From JALYYC01 sp963795805 (lineage in GTDB: Bacteria; Chloroflexota; Dormibacteria; CF-121), in NCBI GenBank assembly GCA_963795805.1, contig CAWCIV010000001.1:186001-250000 (forward strand): a DNA stretch of 64,000 nucleotides, given 5' to 3'. Of the stretch, positions 23,112 through 31,276 are shown piece by piece. Numbering within the stretch: the first letter of the stretch is position 1; each line of letters opens with the position of its first letter. Position numbers and translations under genes: made by a program. The notes under the pieces are model-generated. The model saw nothing but the letters and a program-made list of their open reading frames with translations, searched no databases and was not told where the DNA came from.

Positions 23112-24332
23112 CTAGGCTTGCGGCTGGGGGCGGGCGACGCTCGGCGCGGCATGGGTTGCCCTGGGGTTCAGGAGCCGCGGCCACGACACCGCCATGCTGG
23201 CGCCGCCGGCAATCGAGGTCCCGATGTCCCACCGTCCGCCGGTTGCGCGGACAACCGCATCCGCGATAGCCAGGCCGAGGCCGGAGCCGCCGGCCTGATC
23301 GGTAGCACGCTGGAATCGATCGAAGATGAGCTGCCGTTGCTCGGGCGCCACTCCTGGGCCAGAGTCGTCGACCGCCAGTCGCACGCGGTCGCCCTCCGCG
23401 ATCACCCGCACGTCAACGCTTCCGTCCGACGGCGTGTATTTGCAGGCGTTGTCGAGCAGCACGCCAAGGAGCCGATCGATCCACTCGGGCGATGCGGCGA
23501 TCACGAATGCCCCGCTCCCGACTGCCAGGTTGAGCCGCTGATGACGGGCCTCGGCAACGGTCGCGAAGCGGTCCACCGCTTGCTCGGCCAGCACGCCCAC
23601 GTCGATTGGTTGCGCCGTTGCCGCGGCACGGGTCGCGTCGAAGCGCGCCAGCCAGAGCAGGTCATCGACGAGGCCCCGCATTCGCTTGCTCTCTTCGTCC
23701 ACCCGCAGGAAGGCGCGCTTGTACCATCCCTCGTCGCGCGGCTGGGCAAGCGCGAGGGTCGTCTGTGCCTGGATGACGGACAGCGGCGTCCGCAGTTCGT
23801 GGGAGGCGTTGGCGGTGAATTCCATCTGTCGTTGCCGTGCCCGCTCGACGGGGGCTGCCACCCGCCGGCCGATTGCCAGGGCGCCGAGGAAGATGACGAT
23901 CAGCAGGACAGGGGCGATCACCGCCTCGGTGAAGATCAGGTTCGAGCGCGCCTGGTAGATGCTGTTCATCGTTTGGCCGACGACCGCCCAGTCATCGCCC
24001 ACCGGGCCGCCGCGAACACGGAGGTCGATCCCGGAGACGGTGATCGTTTCCGGGTTGGTGATCGTCTTGTAGGAGACCGGGAGGTTGATGTTCTGCGCGT
24101 CGATGCTCCGGTTGTCGTAGTTGCCGTCGGGATGGAACATCCACCAGAGCACCGGGGCGTCGAATCGCGGAGCGCCAGGAGGACTGGTAAAGCCATCGCC
24201 CGGGCGTTGACCGCCTCGCTGGGTCGCCAGCGACGTGAGCGACTTGGCGAGGAGGTCGTCCACGTTGGCAGTCAGATTGTGCGTGGTCAGGAGCACCAAC
24301 GCCACCGCGATCAGCAGGTAGAGGGCGGCCAC
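23112..24332 (-). CDS. Membrane sensor histidine kinase
   Basis: 406 residues from GTG 24332. A first membrane helix is followed by an extracytoplasmic loop (about 20-130, with VLWWMFHPDGNYDNRS), a second helix (VIAPVLLIVIFLGALAI), the H-box FTANASHELRTPLSVIQ and ATPase motifs (LLDNACKYTP, DSGPGVAPEQ, GSGLGLAIADAVV). The GTG start gives a rather short first helix. The frame continues to a CTG at 24401 that overlaps the response-regulator stop as CTGA and would restore a basic N-terminus plus a full helix. It pairs with the upstream OmpR-type regulator. Confidence 0.9.
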   Translation of the reverse strand: MAALYLLIAVALVLLTTHNLTANVDDLLAKSLTSLATQRGGQRPGDGFTSPPGAPRFDAPVLWWMFHPDGNYDNRSIDAQNINLPVSYKTITNPETITVSGIDLRVRGGPVGDDWAVVGQTMNSIYQARSNLIFTEAVIAPVLLIVIFLGALAIGRRVAAPVERARQRQMEFTANASHELRTPLSVIQAQTTLALAQPRDEGWYKRAFLRVDEESKRMRGLVDDLLWLARFDATRAAATAQPIDVGVLAEQAVDRFATVAEARHQRLNLAVGSGAFVIAASPEWIDRLLGVLLDNACKYTPSDGSVDVRVIAEGDRVRLAVDDSGPGVAPEQRQLIFDRFQRATDQAGGSGLGLAIADAVVRATGGRWDIGTSIAGGASMAVSWPRLLNPRATHAAPSVARPQPQA

Positions 24333-24397
24333 GATCCCGGTCGCGACCAGGGCGACCCGGCGCGCACCGGTGCCGACCAGGTCGGCGGTGCGGGCGC

Positions 24398-25066
24398 TCA
24401 GGTGGCCTCCAGCCGGAAACCGGAACCCCGAACCGTGAGGACACGGACGCCGGAGTTGACCAGCTTCGCGCGTAACCGGCTCATCTGGACATCGATGGTG
24501 TTCGAGCCGAGTGGGTCCGTCTCATCGCGCCAGGCGTGCTCGGCCACGGCCTTCCGCTCGACGACCGCGGGTGCCCGCCGCATCAGGATCTCGAGGATGT
24601 TGAACTCTGTCGCGGTGAGATTGATCGCCCGGCCATTCTGGGAGACCTGGCGGCGAACCGGATCCAGTTGCAGCCCACCGCGCGTGATGACCGGGCTATC
24701 GACGCCGCGTGGCCGCCGCTGCAGGGCTCGGACACGGGCCAGCAGCTCCCCGAAATCGAAGGGCTTGACCAGATAGTCGTCGGCCCCGGCGTCGAGGCCC
24801 ATGATCCGGTCGGGGGCTGTGTCACGAGCGGTCAGCATCAGGATCGCGGTCGGTCGATCGTTTCGACGGGCCCAGGTGGCGACCTCGACGCCCGACGCCC
24901 CCGGCATCCTCCAGTCGAGAATCGCGACGTCGTACGTATAGAACTTGAACTGCTCGATCGCGTCATCGCCGCGGTCGACCGCATCAACGATGTAGCCGGC
25001 ATCCTCGAGGCCCTGGACGAGGACCTCGCGCAGACCGCGATCGTCTTCCGCAACCAGGACCCGCAT
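24398..25066 (-). CDS. OmpR-family response regulator
   Basis: 222 residues. The receiver has acidic EDD at 7-9, phospho-acceptor Asp51 in VAILDWRMPG and Lys in DDYLVKPFDF; the effector is a winged helix (LTATEFNILEILMRR, IDVQMSRLRAKL). It lies 2 nt downstream of the YceI gene and is followed by its sensor kinase. By position it is the likely regulator of the surrounding YceI, HtrA-like and cytochrome operons, two of which share a promoter element. Confidence 0.93.
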   Translation of the reverse strand: MRVLVAEDDRGLREVLVQGLEDAGYIVDAVDRGDDAIEQFKFYTYDVAILDWRMPGASGVEVATWARRNDRPTAILMLTARDTAPDRIMGLDAGADDYLVKPFDFGELLARVRALQRRPRGVDSPVITRGGLQLDPVRRQVSQNGRAINLTATEFNILEILMRRAPAVVERKAVAEHAWRDETDPLGSNTIDVQMSRLRAKLVNSGVRVLTVRGSGFRLEAT

Positions 25067-25068
25067 CC

Positions 25069-25797
25069 TTACTGGCCTCCTGCCCGCTGGAAGTAGAGAA
25101 GGAATTCCATCGTCGCATTATTCTGGACGGTGACGAAGTTGCCGATGTTGGGCGGCGTCATGCCGAACTGGCTGAACGGAAATGTGAGAGCGCCGGCGAC
25201 CTCGATCTGCCCGCTGCTGAGCTTGGCCGTCATGGGGATGGTCACATTGTGCGTGGTGCCGTGGATCGTCAGGTCTCCAACCGCCGAGACCTGGACAATC
25301 TGGCCATTCGAGGCCGTTCCCGGAAGCGCAATGGGGCTCGTGAGTTTGAAGCTGGCGGTTGGATAGCGATCGCTCTGTAGGCCGATGCTGTGGATGCGCT
25401 GATCGCGCTGGGCGCGGTCGCTGGTCAGTGTGGTGACGTCCACGGTGAATGTTCCGGCGTCCACGCTGTAGCCGTTCCCCGTGTTGCTCAGCGTCAGGCC
25501 GCCGGTGATAGAAGAGGTCCGGCCGACGGCGTCACTCGGGGCGCCGATCGAGGCGAGTTGCTCTCGGACGCGATACCCCGCGACCGAGTTCTTGGCGATG
25601 CTCCACGATCCGGTGGCCTGCCCGCTCGCCACCGGCGAGGCCGAAGCAGAGGCGCTCGTCGTGGCGCTGATGGCGAGCTTCCGGGGTGCGCTGGTGGGAA
25701 GGATCGTGAAGTAGAGGATTGCCACCAGCGCGATCAGGAGGAGGACCGCCCCGCCTGCGGCAAGCGTGAGCTGTTGCCGGGTCCGAAAGGGACGCAT
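25069..25797 (-). CDS. Membrane-anchored YceI-family protein
   Basis: About 242 residues from ATG 25797 (an ATG at 25842 adds 15 residues). One N-terminal membrane helix (LAAGGAVLLLIALVAILYF) and a Ser/Ala linker lead to a YceI lipocalin-like barrel: GSWSIAKNSVAGYRVRE, VDVTTLTSDRAQRDQRI, SVDAGTFTVD, GDLTIHGTTHNVTIP, FGMTPPNIG. YceI proteins bind polyisoprenoids such as quinones and are often linked to cytochromes b and envelope stress. It is first gene of the YceI-RR-HK operon. I prefer 25797 because it leaves room for a promoter; neither start has a clear Shine-Dalgarno sequence. Confidence 0.85.
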   Translation of the reverse strand: MRPFRTRQQLTLAAGGAVLLLIALVAILYFTILPTSAPRKLAISATTSASASASPVASGQATGSWSIAKNSVAGYRVREQLASIGAPSDAVGRTSSITGGLTLSNTGNGYSVDAGTFTVDVTTLTSDRAQRDQRIHSIGLQSDRYPTASFKLTSPIALPGTASNGQIVQVSAVGDLTIHGTTHNVTIPMTAKLSSGQIEVAGALTFPFSQFGMTPPNIGNFVTVQNNATMEFLLYFQRAGGQ

Positions 25798-25906
25798 GGG
25801 GAACACAGCGCCATTCTGGGCGCGTAGACCTGTCAGTTTCATTAAGAAGGCTTAGCGAACTCTCAGAAAGGAGGGAGGGCCGGCCGCCCAGCCAGATCTT
25901 CCCAAT

Positions 25907-25952
25907 CCCCTCCCTCCCTCCCCCCTTGGAGGGGGAGGGTCGGGGTGGGGGG
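25907..25952. repeat. C/G-rich palindromic intergenic element with G-quadruplex potential
   Basis: CCCTCCCCC (25916-25924) and GGGGGAGGG (25931-25939) form a 9-bp stem. On the plus strand 25931-25952 contains four G-runs separated by loops of 1, 2 and 1 bases, an excellent quadruplex motif. Its conceptual translation (PTPTLPLQGG-like) is the pattern produced by widespread intergenic REP-like hairpins. It lies 3' of the small gene at 25960 and 5' of the YceI operon. Confidence 0.6.
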
Positions 25953-25959
25953 TCTTTTC

Positions 25960-26214
25960 TTACGGAACAGTCGGACGCTGGCCCGCGTTCTCCTGCGCCT
26001 CGCGAGCCGCGCTTTCACCCGCCTCGTGAGTGGCGTTCTCGTTGGACACGAACGGCGCTGCCGTGGCGGCCGTGGTGGCGGCCGTCGTGGTCGACGGAGT
26101 CGTGTTCGCGGCACTGGCCCCGAGCGGACCGGCCAGGGTGGCGCCGATCACACCGCCGGCCAGCAGCGATCCGGCGACCGCCGCACCAGTGATGGCTTTT
26201 TGCATGACATTCAT
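25960..26214 (-). CDS. Small exported Ala/Thr-rich protein
   Basis: 84 residues. The N-terminal hydrophobic helix (ITGAAVAGSLLAGGVIGATLAG) could be a signal peptide or anchor. A Thr/Ala-rich stretch and a polar tail (NENATHEAGESAAREAQENAG) follow. AAGGAGGTGAATGAA fixes ATG 26214 over two nearby in-frame starts. It is divergent from the HtrA-like protease and resembles in composition the first gene of the redox operon. No family recognised; possibly a small envelope protein of the same stimulon. Confidence 0.65.
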   Translation of the reverse strand: MNVMQKAITGAAVAGSLLAGGVIGATLAGPLGASAANTTPSTTTAATTAATAAPFVSNENATHEAGESAAREAQENAGQRPTVP

Positions 26215-26314
26215 TTCATTCACCTCCTTGTCGGTTGATGGGCATCACTCTGGCGTCGTCGACCTGTCGAATCGGTTACGTGGCGAGACTCTGTTTTCTT
26301 AGACAACCCTTATC

Positions 26315-26352
26315 GATGCGTAATCAAATCGCAAGCTGGCGCGGACCATGAT
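26315..26352 (+). promoter_or_regulatory. Putative regulator site and -10 of the HtrA-like gene
   Basis: GATGCG (26315-26320), nine bases, CGCAAGC (26330-26336), ten bases, CATGAT (26347-26352), then ATG 40 nt on. It matches the element before the redox operon (23035-23073), including the 10-nt distance to the hexamer. Confidence 0.45.
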
Positions 26353-26391
26353 GACGGCATCGCATCAAGATTCACGGAGGTTGATGAGGCC

Positions 26392-27300
26392 ATGATTGCG
26401 GAGAATTACCAGAGCCCAACCTTTTATCCGCCGCCAGTCGCTGAGGCGGCAGGGACGCCGCCCTCTACGCCGCCGCCGGTCGCCGGCGCGGCCGCCACGT
26501 CGCCCTCGAGGCGTTTCCCTCGCAGGCTCGCCGCCGGGGTTGCCGCCATGGTGATCGCCGGAAGCGTGGCCAGTGGAGCGGCGACCACGTTCCTGCTCGA
26601 CCGGAACCAGGCGGTCGCCGCGACCACTCCGGCGACGACCACCGTCGCCACCAGCAGCACATCGACCAGCGGCGGCCTCTCCGCCGCGTCCATCTACTCG
26701 CAGGCATCGACCGGTGTCGTCACTATCACCACGGCGATCCAGAGTCGGTCTGGGGCGGCAGGCCAGGGAACAGGGTCCGGGCTTGTCGTCGATACGGCGG
26801 GCAATATCGTCACCAACGCGCACGTGGTGTCGGGCGCGCAAAGCATCCAGGTGACCTTCAGTAACGGGCAGACCGCAACCGCCACGCTCGTGGGTATCAA
26901 TTCAAGTGCCGACCTTGCCGTGATCCATGTGTCGGTGGCATCGTCGAGTCTGCATCCGGTGGCGTTCGGTAACTCCAGCACGCTTCTCGTCGGCGATCCG
27001 ATCTACGCGATTGGGGCACCGTTCGGCCTGAACGAGTCGCTGACCGCTGGCATCGTGTCCGGGCTGCACCGCGCGAACACGGGTGGGAACGGCAACATCC
27101 CATCGGACCTGATCCAGATCGACGCGGCAATCAACCCCGGCAACTCGGGTGGCGCTCTGCTGAACAGCCAGGGCCAGGTCGTCGGTATCAACGAGTCCAT
27201 CGAGAGCCCGGTGGACGGGAACGTCGGCGTCGGCTTCGCAATCCCGAGCAACACCGTGACGCAGTTGCTGCCGAGCCTCGAGAACGGATCGAACACGTAA
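26392..27300 (+). CDS. Membrane-anchored HtrA-like serine protease without PDZ domain
   Basis: 302 residues. A Pro-rich cytoplasmic N-terminus, one membrane helix (LAAGVAAMVIAGSVASGAATT) and a Thr-rich linker lead to a trypsin-like S1C domain. The catalytic residues are His in TNAHVV, Asp in SSADLAVI and Ser in NPGNSGGALL. The protein ends right after the protease domain (VGFAIPSNTVTQLL), so the usual C-terminal PDZ is absent and regulation must differ from DegP/HtrA. Its promoter carries the element shared with the redox operon, suggesting control by the adjacent two-component system. Confidence 0.9.
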   Translation: MIAENYQSPTFYPPPVAEAAGTPPSTPPPVAGAAATSPSRRFPRRLAAGVAAMVIAGSVASGAATTFLLDRNQAVAATTPATTTVATSSTSTSGGLSAASIYSQASTGVVTITTAIQSRSGAAGQGTGSGLVVDTAGNIVTNAHVVSGAQSIQVTFSNGQTATATLVGINSSADLAVIHVSVASSSLHPVAFGNSSTLLVGDPIYAIGAPFGLNESLTAGIVSGLHRANTGGNGNIPSDLIQIDAAINPGNSGGALLNSQGQVVGINESIESPVDGNVGVGFAIPSNTVTQLLPSLENGSNT

Positions 27301-27335
27301 TCGATCAACCCCACCACCGGCTCGAACATGTCACG

Positions 27336-28418
27336 ATGAGAGGGATGGCAGGACCCCCCACTGCCATTCCTCTCACGCGGCGCCAGTTCCTTTCGCTGGG
27401 AGGGATGACGGCAGCGGGTATCGCGACGCTCGGCCTGGCCGCCTGCCAGTCCTCGGCAGCCGCGCCCCCGAAATCATCCGGCAGACCATCCCTGGGCCCG
27501 ACTCCCAGTCCGAGCGCGACGCCGCCGTTGGTGCCGCTGGCAATCGCAGCGATGCGCGCGCGGAGCTACCCGGGGAGCCCGCTGACGATCAGCCAGGGCC
27601 TGCCGCCCGGCGTGAACTATGGCCGATCGATCGCGTCCTATCTGTCCGATGGCCTCAAAATCAACGGGCTCCTAACCATTCCGTCGGGTCAGGCCCCGCT
27701 CGCGGGATGGCCGGTGATCATCTTCAACCACGGGTATATCCCGCCCGCGCAGTATCGAACCACCGAGCGCTACGTCGCCTACGTGGATGCGATTGCCCGA
27801 CGTGGCTACATCGTCTTCAAATCGGACTACCGCGGTCACGGCAGCTCGGAGGGTCAGCCATCGAGCGCCTATGGGACGCCCGACTACACGGTCGACGTCC
27901 TCAATGCGCTCGCCACCATGAGCCACTTTCCGCAGGCCAATGCCAACCGGATCGGCTTCTGGGGACACTCGATGGGCGGCCACATCAGCCTGCGATCGCT
28001 CGTGATCAGCCATGACATCAAGGCAGCCGCCATCTGGGGCGGCGTGGTGGCCCCCTACCGTGACCTGCTCAACTGGCACCCGCCCCCGCAGGACAGCTCG
28101 CCACCAACGCTGAATCGGAGCTGGCGCCAGGACTTCATCAGCCGGTTCGGCACGCCGGACCAGAACCCGGCCTTCTGGGACTCGATCTCGCCGAACGCAT
28201 TCGTCGCCGATGTCACAGCCCCGGTCCAGCTGCACCACGGAGCCGCCGACGTCGATGTCCCGCCGGCCTTTTCGCAGACGCTCCTCCAGGAGCTGACCGG
28301 AATAGGAAAGTCCGCCGAGCTCTTCACCTATCCCGGCGACAACCACAACATCTCGAACAACTTCACCACGGCGATGACGCGGTCGATCGCGTTCTTCGAC
28401 CGCGTGTTAAAGGCCTAA
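27336..28418 (+). CDS. Exported alpha/beta hydrolase (Tat-type lipoprotein)
   Basis: 360 residues. The N-terminus TRRQFLSLGGMTAAGI has the twin-arginine form and ends in a lipobox-like LAAC, so it is probably a Tat-exported lipoprotein. The hydrolase fold shows FNHGYIPP (oxyanion side), the nucleophile elbow GHSMGG, an acidic residue in HHGAADVDVPP and the catalytic His in GDNHNISNN. It is closest in style to dienelactone-hydrolase/prolyl-oligopeptidase-like hydrolases; substrate unknown. It starts 36 nt after the HtrA-like gene and is probably co-transcribed with it. Confidence 0.85.
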   Translation: MRGMAGPPTAIPLTRRQFLSLGGMTAAGIATLGLAACQSSAAAPPKSSGRPSLGPTPSPSATPPLVPLAIAAMRARSYPGSPLTISQGLPPGVNYGRSIASYLSDGLKINGLLTIPSGQAPLAGWPVIIFNHGYIPPAQYRTTERYVAYVDAIARRGYIVFKSDYRGHGSSEGQPSSAYGTPDYTVDVLNALATMSHFPQANANRIGFWGHSMGGHISLRSLVISHDIKAAAIWGGVVAPYRDLLNWHPPPQDSSPPTLNRSWRQDFISRFGTPDQNPAFWDSISPNAFVADVTAPVQLHHGAADVDVPPAFSQTLLQELTGIGKSAELFTYPGDNHNISNNFTTAMTRSIAFFDRVLKA

Positions 28419-28420
28419 GC

Positions 28421-29023
28421 GTGGCTGCACCGCCCGAGGGCGTTGTCCGCGGTGATGACGGCGTCGCGCGTTGCTGGTGGGGCGCCGGCGACCCCATCTA
28501 TCGCCGCTATCACGACCACGAATGGGGCCGTCCGGTCCGCAACGACCGCCGACTCTTCGAAAAGATCTGCCTCGAAGGCTTTCAATCAGGACTCAGCTGG
28601 CTCATCATCCTTCGAAAGCGAGGGGAGTTCCGTCGCGCCTTTGACGACTTCGATATCGAGGCGATCGCCCGATTCAACGCTCGCCAGATCGAGCGACTGA
28701 TGACGGACGAGGGGATCGTGCGCAATCGCGCCAAGATCCTGGCCACGATCAACAACGCGCAACGATGCCTGGAGCTGGTCGAGGAATGTGGCAGTCTCGG
28801 CGCCTACGCCTGGGGATTTCCGCCTTCCAGGGTTGGCGCGACCGCGATGAGCAAGGACCTCAAACGGCGCGGCTGGTCGTTTACCGGTCCAACCACCGTC
28901 TACTCCTTCATGGAGGCGGTCGGGATCGTCAACGATCACCTGCGCGGCTGTCAGATTCGCGGCGAGGTCGAGGCACTCCGCCGCAAATTCGTCCGGCCGG
29001 TCGGCCGAAAGCGCCGCGGCTAG
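28421..29023 (+). CDS. tag: DNA-3-methyladenine glycosylase I
   Basis: 200 residues of the Tag family: CWWGAGDPIYRRYHDHEWG near the N-terminus, FEKICLEGFQSGLSW and the C-terminal VNDHLRGCQ. Cys and His residues in the first and last motifs provide the zinc site. The enzyme excises 3-methyladenine from alkylated DNA. GTG 28421 starts 3 nt after the hydrolase stop. The stop codon overlaps that of the convergent M20 peptidase within CTAG. Another glycosylase of the HhH-GPD class is at 52843. Confidence 0.93.
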   Translation: MAAPPEGVVRGDDGVARCWWGAGDPIYRRYHDHEWGRPVRNDRRLFEKICLEGFQSGLSWLIILRKRGEFRRAFDDFDIEAIARFNARQIERLMTDEGIVRNRAKILATINNAQRCLELVEECGSLGAYAWGFPPSRVGATAMSKDLKRRGWSFTGPTTVYSFMEAVGIVNDHLRGCQIRGEVEALRRKFVRPVGRKRRG

Positions 29024-30423
29024 CGACGGACTCCGGCCGGGGCCTCGATCCGGGCGATCTCTGCCCAGAGCTGCACGGCCGCGCGGCGGCCGAGGTAGAA
29101 GCTGGCCAGGTCCAGCCGTTCGTTGGGTGCGTGGGCGAAGCAATCGGGGAGCACGAAGCCGACCAGCAGGCATGGGGCGTCCAGATGGCGGCTCATGGAC
29201 TCGACGGCGCCGATCGATCCGCCGGCCCGGATCATGGCCGGCTCCTTGCCGTAGACTCGGGATAGCGCCCGCGAGGCCGCCTGGATCAGCGGATGGTCGA
29301 TCGGCGTGATCCATGGAATCCCGATCCCCCCGATCTCCTTGATACTGACCCGAACGGTGCGAGGGCGGACCGTCTCGACGTACTCTCGGAATGCCTGCAC
29401 CACCGTGGTGCCATCCTGGTCCGGGACCAGGCGGCAGGAGATCTTGGCCGCGGCCCAGGCCGGAATAATCGTCTTTGAACCGGGTCCCTGGTAGCCGCCC
29501 CAGATCCCGTTCACATCCAACGTCGGACGAGCGCCGCTGCGCTCGGTGGGGGTGAAGCCAGGCTCCCCGTGCAACGCTTCCAGGCCATAGGTCTTCTTCA
29601 GCTCGTCCTCGTCGAAGGGGACCCGCTCGAACTGCCGCCGCTCGTCCTCGCTCAAGGGGCGCACGCCGTCGTAGAACCCGGGAATGAGGATGCGGCCGTT
29701 CCCGTCCTTCAGGCGGACGAGGATTTCGGCAAGGGCCAGCGCCGGGTTCGGCGCGACCCCGCCGAAGCTGCCCGAGTGCAGGTCGGTATTGCTTGCCTCG
29801 ACGCGAAGCTCGAAGTAGACGAGGCCGCGTAAGGCATACGTGATCGCGGGGAAGCCCTTGGCCGCCATCGCGGTATCGCTCACCACGACGTAATCGGCTT
29901 TCAGGCGCTCGCGGTTGGCCATGACGAACGCCTCGAAGTTCGGGCTGCCGATCTCTTCCTCGCCTTCGGCGATCACTTTCAGGTTAAGGGGGAGCTCGCC
30001 GGTGGCGCTCAGCAACGCCTGGATCGCCTGCCAGTGAATTGCGATCTGGCCTTTGTCATCGGAGGACCCTCGACCGAAGAGCTGTCCGTCGTGCCGGCGC
30101 GGCTCGAATGGAGGGGTCGTCCACAGATCCAAAGGATCGACCGGCTGGACGTCATAGTGGCCGTAGAGAAGGACGGTTGGTTTCCCCGGGGCCCGGAGCC
30201 AGTCCGCATAGACGACCGGATGACCCGGGTTACCGGTGGTCTCGAGCACCTCGGCATTCTCGAGCCCGATCCGCTGATATTGATCGACCAGGTGGGCGGC
30301 CGCCCGCCGGACATCGTCAGCCCGTTCGGGCTGGCTCGAGATGCTGGGAATCCGGAGGAAGGCTTCGAGATCCCTCAGTCCCTGCTCCCGCGACTGCTCC
30401 AGCAATTGCTCGGCGTCTGCCAC
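29020..30423 (-). CDS. M20-family dipeptidase / carboxypeptidase
   Basis: 467 residues, cytosolic. Metal-site motifs are LLYGHYDVQP (His, then Asp), FGRGSSDDKGQ (bridging Asp) and VIAEGEEEIGS (general base Glu and ligand Glu). The dimerisation lid is near SNTDLHSGSFGG. Length and motifs match the CNDP/DUG1-type M20 dipeptidases that hydrolyse Xaa-Xaa dipeptides with two metal ions. ATG 30423 is divergent from a small membrane-protein gene 23 nt away. Confidence 0.92.
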   Translation of the reverse strand: MADAEQLLEQSREQGLRDLEAFLRIPSISSQPERADDVRRAAAHLVDQYQRIGLENAEVLETTGNPGHPVVYADWLRAPGKPTVLLYGHYDVQPVDPLDLWTTPPFEPRRHDGQLFGRGSSDDKGQIAIHWQAIQALLSATGELPLNLKVIAEGEEEIGSPNFEAFVMANRERLKADYVVVSDTAMAAKGFPAITYALRGLVYFELRVEASNTDLHSGSFGGVAPNPALALAEILVRLKDGNGRILIPGFYDGVRPLSEDERRQFERVPFDEDELKKTYGLEALHGEPGFTPTERSGARPTLDVNGIWGGYQGPGSKTIIPAWAAAKISCRLVPDQDGTTVVQAFREYVETVRPRTVRVSIKEIGGIGIPWITPIDHPLIQAASRALSRVYGKEPAMIRAGGSIGAVESMSRHLDAPCLLVGFVLPDCFAHAPNERLDLASFYLGRRAAVQLWAEIARIEAPAGVRR

Positions 30424-30446
30424 GAAGCCTATTCTCGCTTACGTTG

Positions 30447-30836
30447 ATGCGAATCATCCTCTCCGAGGGCCTTCGCGCCGGGGTCCTCCTCGGCGCGTGG
30501 GCGGTGATCGTGGCCATTCCTGGCCTGTCCCCTGGCTTGTCGTGGATTCCCGAGGTTCCGTTGATCGCTGTGGCCGCCCTGGTTGCGCTCGCCATCCTGG
30601 GCTGGGCGGGGCTTCGTGGCGCCGGGAAGTCAGGACGGCTGGTTGCCGGATCCCTGACCGGGGCGCTGGCCGGAGCCATTGCTGGTTGCATCGGTGGCCT
30701 TGCCTACGCCGTCGCCGGCAAACCGGCACTGAACATCGCCGTCGGCTTCGTGCTGGGCGCGATTGCCGGCGGCGCTATCGGCCTCATTGGCGGGCTGGGA
30801 AGCCGGCGAGCGGATCGACGCCCCTTGAAAGGTTGA
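30447..30836 (+). CDS. Hypothetical four-helix membrane protein
   Basis: 129 residues. About four hydrophobic helices (GVLLGAWAVIVAIPGL, LIAVAALVALAILGWAG, LTGALAGAIAGCIGGLAYAV, IAVGFVLGAIAGGAIGLIGGL) with Gly-zipper-like spacing, and a basic tail. I chose ATG 30447 because upstream in-frame sequence is the shadow of the M20 peptidase. No family recognised. It is divergent from the peptidase, and the following 219-bp gap contains only a weak stem (GGAG-CTGCCCA...TGGGC) and no clear gene. Confidence 0.6.
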   Translation: MRIILSEGLRAGVLLGAWAVIVAIPGLSPGLSWIPEVPLIAVAALVALAILGWAGLRGAGKSGRLVAGSLTGALAGAIAGCIGGLAYAVAGKPALNIAVGFVLGAIAGGAIGLIGGLGSRRADRRPLKG

Positions 30837-31055
30837 GGCCCACGGCCTCGGGTGCCGACGTGATCCTCGGGGACGGCGAGCCGGTCCGTTCGCATATCCT
30901 CGGCTGACAGACTGGGTGTGTGAACCACGAAATGTAGGTAGTCGGAGGAGCTGCCCAGAAAAGTGGGCCTCTCCTGGCTCGACCACGACCATGTCTCCGG
31001 GAGAGAGCTCAGGGGTAGGCTTACAAACCAAGGATCACTACGGCAGGAGGTACTG

Positions 31056-31241
31056 ATGGCTCAAGAGCTCGACGACACAACCGCGGCGGAAGTGGGACAC
31101 GGCATGATTCGTTGGCTGGTCGATGAGGACCCGGGAGACGTCGCCCGCTTCCTGCCCAACCTCGAACCCGTCGACGACGCGCGCGCCACACGGATCGGGC
31201 GTGCCGTGGTCGAGCTGCTGCAACATATAGACGTCGCCTGA
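31056..31241 (+). CDS. Small acidic protein of unknown function
   Basis: 61 residues starting at ATG 31056 behind GGCAGGAGGTACTG. The sequence (AQELDDTTAAEVGHGMIRWL...DPGDVARFLPNL...IGRAVVELLQHI) is acidic, helical and without cysteines or membrane segments. The very good ribosome-binding site supports it as a real gene. I recognise no family and its isolated position between a membrane protein and a CHAP hydrolase gives no hint. Confidence 0.6.
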   Translation: MAQELDDTTAAEVGHGMIRWLVDEDPGDVARFLPNLEPVDDARATRIGRAVVELLQHIDVA

Positions 31242-31276
31242 GTTCGGCCGAGCCCGCCGGAGCCTGGCTGAATGCC

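Noticed and set aside
23118..24776. 552-codon plus-strand ORF across the sensor kinase and regulator
   Set aside because: Antisense to clear HisKA/HATPase and receiver domains on the minus strand; no motif of its own.
30837..31055. Small stable RNA in the 219-bp gap
   Set aside because: A short stem exists but no match to SRP, 6S, tmRNA or RNase P core sequences, and no promoter of good quality.
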